From: Rhodobiaceae bacterium
GTDB taxonomy: Bacteria > Pseudomonadota > Alphaproteobacteria > RS24
Direction of reading: 5' to 3'
NCBI GenBank assembly: GCA_002683515.1
Contig: NYTN01000096.1
Span: 1 to 9,409 of the forward strand
DNA: 9,409 nt
Positions 5,525-9,409 of the stretch are shown here, in pieces (positions within the stretch are counted from its first letter, which is position 1; every line of letters starts with the position of its first letter). The position numbers and the translations under genes are program-made. A model generated the notes under the pieces. The model did not search any database. It was given only the letters and a program-made list of their open reading frames with translations, and was not told the origin of the DNA.

Positions 5525-7186
5525 ATGAAAAAGAACATATCTATGACGCTGGTGCTGACAGGCTTAATTGTAGGTTGTGCCACCGAAACGGATAGGAGTG
5601 GGTCAAATTCACTTGGCTCCGCAACACAAGGGACCATTTATGAACTTCCGAGGAAAAAAGCATCTCCGCGATCCTTGGATTATCGTATTGTTGAAAACAC
5701 CAAGGCTTTTTTGCGCGCCTTACCTGAAACTAGGAATCAACCAACAGCGTTTGAAAGCCGTTCCGATGCTCTGTCGGAGGAGAAGCGGCCTCAGAATATG
5801 AATGATGGGCGAATACGCGTCGGGCTTTTGCTACCCTTCGAGTCCAGCAATGAAGCCGTAAACGAGGTCGCAACCCATCTTTTTAACGCGGCACAATTGG
5901 CGGTTTTTGATATTAACCGTCCCGAGATTACCCTTATTGTTAAACCAACAAACGGAACAAAAAAAGGTGCGGTGAGTGCCGCACGCGCGGCACTTAATGA
6001 AGGCGCTCACATTATCGTCGGACCCGTTTTTGCGGACTCAGTCCGTGCTGTGACCCCCATCACCACATCTGCAAATATACCTCTTATTGCGTTTTCCAAT
6101 GACCGTTCTGTCGCCAATCAAGGCGTCTGGCTTATAGGTTTTTTACCCGAGCAAAATCTCGAGCGGATTATCGAAACGGCGAGGCTAGGGGGTAAAGACC
6201 GCTTCGCAGCACTTATTCCTGAAACCCCTTATGGCCAAAGAATTGCGGCGGCGCTCGAACCGACTGTCACGCGCTATGGCGGAGAGCTAGTGCAAGTAGA
6301 ATATTATCAAGAAGAAGCCCAATCTATGTTCGATCCGGTGCAAAAGCTTGCTCAATATGACGACCGGAAGGTCGCTAAAGAAGAAGAAATGGCAAGATTG
6401 ATGGAAGAAGCGCGCCTCTTGCTACCTGATGTCGAAAAAGAAGGGTTTGAAAAGGCACTTGAAGAAATAGCCCCTGAGCTTTTTGCCCAAATAAATGAGC
6501 TTGAACGCAGTGAAACTTTTGGAGAATTACCCTTTGATGCGGTTATTTTGCCTGAGGGTGGCGTAAAGCTGAGAAGTCTAGCGCCTTTACTGCCTTATTT
6601 TGACGTCGATCCGCGTGAGGTGAAATTCTTGGGAACCGGCCTGTGGGATGACCCACAACTCGGTCAAGAACCACCGCTTGTCGGGGGCTGGTATGCAGCG
6701 CCGGACCCAGGGGGATGGAAAGCATTTTCAGAGCGCTATAAAAAAGTCTACGGACAGAAGCCTCGCCGAATAGCAAGTCTAGCCTATGATGCTGTTAGCT
6801 TGACCGCCGCGCTTTCAGCTATTAACCCTGACAACCCCTTTGACAAAAGTGCCATGACAAATGCCGACGGGTTTTTGGGCATTGACGGTATATTCCGCCT
6901 TAATGAAGATGGGTTGAATGAACGCGGCCTTGCTGTACTCGAAGTGAGGCGACGGAAAAACAAAGTCGTAACGCAGGCGCCAGACAGTTTTGTCCAAATT
7001 GATCGCGCCAAATTAAATTTCAACGCTCTTTTCCTAACAGATAAAAGTGACACGCCATCTGAAATTAAGACGGAGGACGGGGTTTTGTTTCTGGACTCAG
7101 GCGATCAACAACTCAGCGACCAGCCTGTCGAGAACGAGGCGCCCGCTCCGAGTGACGACGAGCCTGTCCCGCCGGTCCTCCAATAA
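5525..7186 (+). CDS. LpoA/LppC-family penicillin-binding protein activator lipoprotein
   Basis: A predicted 553-residue outer-membrane lipoprotein. The signal MKKNISMTLVLTGLIVGC ends in a lipobox with Cys18, and Ala follows it, so there is no Asp retention signal. Residues about 19-95 are low-complexity and polar. A periplasmic-binding-protein type I fold starts at RIRVGLLLPF (96-105) and includes AAQLAVFDI (122-130), IIVGPVF (163-169), PETPYGQRIAAAL (232-244), FDAVILPEGG (337-346), FLGTGLWDDP (368-377) and RIASLAYDAVSL (415-426). A charged helix-rich segment of about 50 residues (280-330) sits between the lobes. The end is an acidic, Pro-rich tail. E. coli LpoA activates PBP1A; this relative is placed by fold and by adjacency to rsmI, and the partner is unknown here. 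The start is set at ATG 5525 because it begins a clean lipoprotein signal; the frame is also open to a TTG at 5471, which would add 18 residues before it. The last 90 nt overlap hemW. Confidence 0.88.
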   Translation: MKKNISMTLVLTGLIVGCATETDRSGSNSLGSATQGTIYELPRKKASPRSLDYRIVENTKAFLRALPETRNQPTAFESRSDALSEEKRPQNMNDGRIRVGLLLPFESSNEAVNEVATHLFNAAQLAVFDINRPEITLIVKPTNGTKKGAVSAARAALNEGAHIIVGPVFADSVRAVTPITTSANIPLIAFSNDRSVANQGVWLIGFLPEQNLERIIETARLGGKDRFAALIPETPYGQRIAAALEPTVTRYGGELVQVEYYQEEAQSMFDPVQKLAQYDDRKVAKEEEMARLMEEARLLLPDVEKEGFEKALEEIAPELFAQINELERSETFGELPFDAVILPEGGVKLRSLAPLLPYFDVDPREVKFLGTGLWDDPQLGQEPPLVGGWYAAPDPGGWKAFSERYKKVYGQKPRRIASLAYDAVSLTAALSAINPDNPFDKSAMTNADGFLGIDGIFRLNEDGLNERGLAVLEVRRRKNKVVTQAPDSFVQIDRAKLNFNALFLTDKSDTPSEIKTEDGVLFLDSGDQQLSDQPVENEAPAPSDDEPVPPVLQ

Positions 7187-8305
7187 ATCGGCAGATACAA
7201 GAAAATTTATTTTAGCCATATCTAATGCGCCATCCGGTACTTCGGCATTTTTGGAAATGCCCGAAAGAGACACGCCTTCGACTAGGCGCAAACCGAACAT
7301 CAGGCGCTCTTCAAAAACTTCCTCTTTTGACAACCGCTCAAGAGAGGCAAGACCGTGACCAACCGACATATCCGATGTGGATGCGAGCCAAGCCGCCGGA
7401 TGTTTGATGCCGATGGAAGCGTGACGATGGCCCTCAATATCGACACGCCCATGGGCGCCTGGGCCAATTCCAATATAGGGCGCACCCTGCCAGCACTGTA
7501 TATTATGACGAGACTCATGGCCAAGTCGCGCGTGATTGGAAACTTCGTAAGCCATTAATCCCGCATCGTGGCAGAGTGATTGCGTCACATCGTAAAGCCC
7601 AATTTGTACATCTTCTTCTGGCAAGGATAGTCGCCCCGCATGATAGAGCTTGCCAAAATTAGTGCCCCGCTCAATCGTCAACTGATAAGCCGACAAATGA
7701 TTCGGCGCCAAAGCTAAGGCAGTCGCCAGCTCATCTTTCCAAGCGTCAACGGTCTGGTCAGGACGGGCATAAATCATATCCAAGGATGCATAATCAAAAA
7801 CATCACGCGCCAAAGCAAAAGCCGCAATTGCATCAGCCGAATCATGAGTTCGGCCAAGAAATGAAAGCGCGGCATCATCCAGCGATTGCACGCCCATAGA
7901 AAAGCGCGTAATGCCCGCCCTCTTTAGGTCTTCCAACAATGGCCTATCAAGTCCAACGGGGTTAGCCTCAAGTGTAATTTCAGCATTTGGCGACAACACC
8001 CAAGCAGAATTGATTTCATTTAAAACACCCTCGAGAATATCCGGGCGCACCAGAGACGGGGTGCCGCCCCCGAAAAAGACGCTTGTCACAGGGCGCTTGT
8101 AATCCGTCAAATTACTAAGATGTTGAATTTCTGCGCTATAGGCCTTGAGCCAACTATCCTGATCAACATTTTTGAATACATGAACATTGAAATCACAATA
8201 GGGGCAAATTGACAGACAAAACGGCCAGTGAACATAAATGCCGAGAGCCTCTGGCTCCGCCTTTCCGGATGCCTTTGCTGCCGACGCGCCTAATCTTCCA
8301 GACAT
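7097..8305 (-). CDS. hemW: HemW-type radical SAM protein (heme chaperone)
   Basis: 402 residues, normal for HemW. The radical-SAM cluster motif is C30-x3-C34-x2-C37 in HWPFCLSICPYCDF. FFGGGTPS (77-84) and FSMGVQSLDD (135-144) follow, then RHNIQCW (266-272) with GIGPGAHGR (279-287), and a C-terminal winged-helix-like end with GRLVLDRLVAELL. CDF after the cluster and the HN..W motif point to HemW rather than coproporphyrinogen dehydrogenase HemN. E. coli HemW binds heme and is proposed to deliver it to respiratory enzymes. Two family positions differ: HNxxYW reads HNIQCW, and the usual PGQT reads PDQT (182-185). The ATG at 8305 lies inside rdgB with a 16-nt overlap and no strong ribosome site, which suggests coupled translation. 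The 3' end overlaps the convergent lipoprotein gene by 90 nt. Confidence 0.94.
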   Translation of the reverse strand: MSGRLGASAAKASGKAEPEALGIYVHWPFCLSICPYCDFNVHVFKNVDQDSWLKAYSAEIQHLSNLTDYKRPVTSVFFGGGTPSLVRPDILEGVLNEINSAWVLSPNAEITLEANPVGLDRPLLEDLKRAGITRFSMGVQSLDDAALSFLGRTHDSADAIAAFALARDVFDYASLDMIYARPDQTVDAWKDELATALALAPNHLSAYQLTIERGTNFGKLYHAGRLSLPEEDVQIGLYDVTQSLCHDAGLMAYEVSNHARLGHESRHNIQCWQGAPYIGIGPGAHGRVDIEGHRHASIGIKHPAAWLASTSDMSVGHGLASLERLSKEEVFEERLMFGLRLVEGVSLSGISKNAEVPDGALDMAKINFLVSADLLEDRRDRLVVTRSGRLVLDRLVAELLIA

Positions 8306-8925
8306 GCTGTAACAAGTTTCTGAAATGCTTCCGCCCGATGTGACATAGCATGTTTTACATCCGGCGGTATTTCACCAAAAGTTTTTGCCAAACCATAGGG
8401 CTGGAACACCGGGTCATAACCAAAACCCATATCACCTCGCGGAGGCCAAACCAGTTCGCCAAAGACCTTGCCTTCAAAGCTTTCGCAATGACCATCCGGC
8501 CATGCAAGGGTCAGTGCGCAGGCAAAATGTGCCGTTCTGGGAGCATCCGGAATACGTGTTAACGCCTCCTCGACCTTTCTCATAGCGCGTTCAAAATCAC
8601 GCCCAACTGTTTCTCCCTTTTCAACATCCCCCTCCGCCCATCTGGCAGAATGGATGCCTGGTGCGCCGCCCAGCGCGTCAACCGCCAGCCCACTATCATC
8701 AGCAATTGCTGGCAACCCAGCCGTTTGAGCGGCGGCAAGAGCTTTTAGCTCTGCATTTGCAATGAAAGTGTCGCCGGTTTCCTCCGGCTCAGGTAAATCC
8801 AAGTCAGCCGCGCTGATTGTTTCGATACCGAATGCGCGGACCAAATCGTTAATTTCAGTTACCTTCCCGGCATTATGGCTGGCGACAATAAGTTTTCCTG
8901 ATAAGACTTTTCGATTTTCAGACAT
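8290..8925 (-). CDS. rdgB: dITP/XTP pyrophosphatase (non-canonical purine NTPase)
   Basis: Hydrolyses dITP, ITP and XTP to the monophosphates plus pyrophosphate, keeping deaminated purines out of DNA and RNA. 211 residues, family length. Motifs: LIVASHNAGKVTEI (12-25) for nucleotide binding, ETGDTFIANAELKA (49-62), AIADDSGLAVDALGGAPGIHSAR (73-95) with the acidic pair Asp76/Asp77 as metal/catalytic residues, MGFGYDPVF, and the C-terminal MSHRAEAFQKL. The start at 8925 has a good upstream site (TGGGGCG) in the 33-nt gap after rph. The gene overlaps hemW by 16 nt. The order rph-rdgB-hemW is common in alphaproteobacteria and implies one operon. Confidence 0.97.
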   Translation of the reverse strand: MSENRKVLSGKLIVASHNAGKVTEINDLVRAFGIETISAADLDLPEPEETGDTFIANAELKALAAAQTAGLPAIADDSGLAVDALGGAPGIHSARWAEGDVEKGETVGRDFERAMRKVEEALTRIPDAPRTAHFACALTLAWPDGHCESFEGKVFGELVWPPRGDMGFGYDPVFQPYGLAKTFGEIPPDVKHAMSHRAEAFQKLVTACLED

Positions 8926-8958
8926 GTAACGCCCCAGACATTTTAACTAAGAGATATT

Positions 8959-9409
8959 TTAACCGAGAGATTGCTTTTGCAACACGACCAGATCACGAAT
9001 ACCCGCCTCGGCAAGAGTCATTAGAGCAGAAAAATCCTGCTGACTAAAAGGCCTTTCCTCAGCTGTGGCCTGAACCTCAACAAGTGAGCCGCTGCCTGTC
9101 ATCACAAAATTCGCATCTGCAATTGCGTTGCTATCTTCGGCGTAATCCAGATCAAGCACCGGCTCATCTTCATAAATTCCACACGATATTGCCGCGACAT
9201 GATCGCGAATGACAACCGCGTTAGCATCAACAATCTGTTTGGTTTTCATCCAGTCAACTGCCTGTGAAAGCGCAACAAAAGCACCAGTGATTGAGGCTGT
9301 GCGGGTGCCGCCATCTGCCTGGAGAACATCACAATCGAGACTGATTTGATTTTCGCCCAGCGCGGCGAGATCTGTAACGGCGCGAAGAGAGCGACCAATA
9401 AGGCGCTGA
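8959..9409 (-). CDS. rph: ribonuclease PH (5' truncated by window edge)
   Basis: Phosphate-dependent 3'-5' exoribonuclease that trims tRNA and other RNA 3' ends. The frame is open to the window edge; 149 C-terminal residues are visible of about 238. They read RLIGRSLRAVTDL at the edge, then SLDCDVLQADGGTRTASITGA, the most conserved stretch of the family, followed by VAAISCGIY, VLDLDYAEDSNAIADANFVM with its acidic metal-binding residues, and VEVQATAEERPF. The Met at 9249 is internal (SQAVDWMKTK), not the start. The gene is first in the visible rph-rdgB-hemW run, and its promoter lies outside the window. Confidence 0.96.
   Translation of the reverse strand, partial: QRLIGRSLRAVTDLAALGENQISLDCDVLQADGGTRTASITGAFVALSQAVDWMKTKQIVDANAVVIRDHVAAISCGIYEDEPVLDLDYAEDSNAIADANFVMTGSGSLVEVQATAEERPFSQQDFSALMTLAEAGIRDLVVLQKQSLG

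Overview
The window looks like ordinary chromosomal core DNA from an alphaproteobacterium of medium GC content (about 52% by hand count over 1261-1500). I infer the group from the hybrid malic enzyme and from the gene order rph-rdgB-hemW facing a penicillin-binding-protein activator, with rsmI-yraN-BON lipoprotein-gshB diverging from it. The exact genus cannot be told from the sequence. I see no tRNA, rRNA, CRISPR array, insertion sequence or phage gene.

Left part (1-2374, plus strand): the 3' five-sixths of maeB, encoding NADP-type malic enzyme with a C-terminal phosphotransacetylase-like domain. It is followed by an AT-rich spacer holding a long imperfect palindrome, then by a small AT-rich gene of unknown function (94 aa). 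That gene ends 4 nt before the stop of the convergent gshB.

Centre (2379-5346, minus strand): a tight run read rsmI -> yraN -> dual-BON lipoprotein (DolP/YraP-like) -> gshB. yraN is broken across three reading frames. Its 5' end overlaps the rsmI stop. Two shifts, both equivalent to -1 or one missing base, lie in or next to A-runs, and its 3' end runs without a stop into the BON lipoprotein frame. The cluster corresponds to the E. coli yraL(rsmI)/lpoA-yraN-diaA-dolP neighbourhood without diaA and with gshB at the end.

Right part (5347-9409): a 178-nt divergent intergenic region, then the LpoA/LppC-type lipoprotein on the plus strand. The rph-rdgB-hemW operon on the minus strand converges on it, and the last 90 nt of the lipoprotein gene and of hemW overlap tail to tail. 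rph is cut by the window edge.

The genes cover carbon metabolism (MaeB), glutathione synthesis (GshB), ribosome and tRNA maturation (RsmI, Rph), nucleotide-pool cleaning (RdgB), heme handling (HemW) and envelope or peptidoglycan homeostasis (LpoA-like and BON lipoproteins). I found no convincing new biological system. The most interesting point is the doubly frameshifted yraN, whose shift sites resemble -1 slippery sequences but are explained more simply by mutation or by base-calling error.
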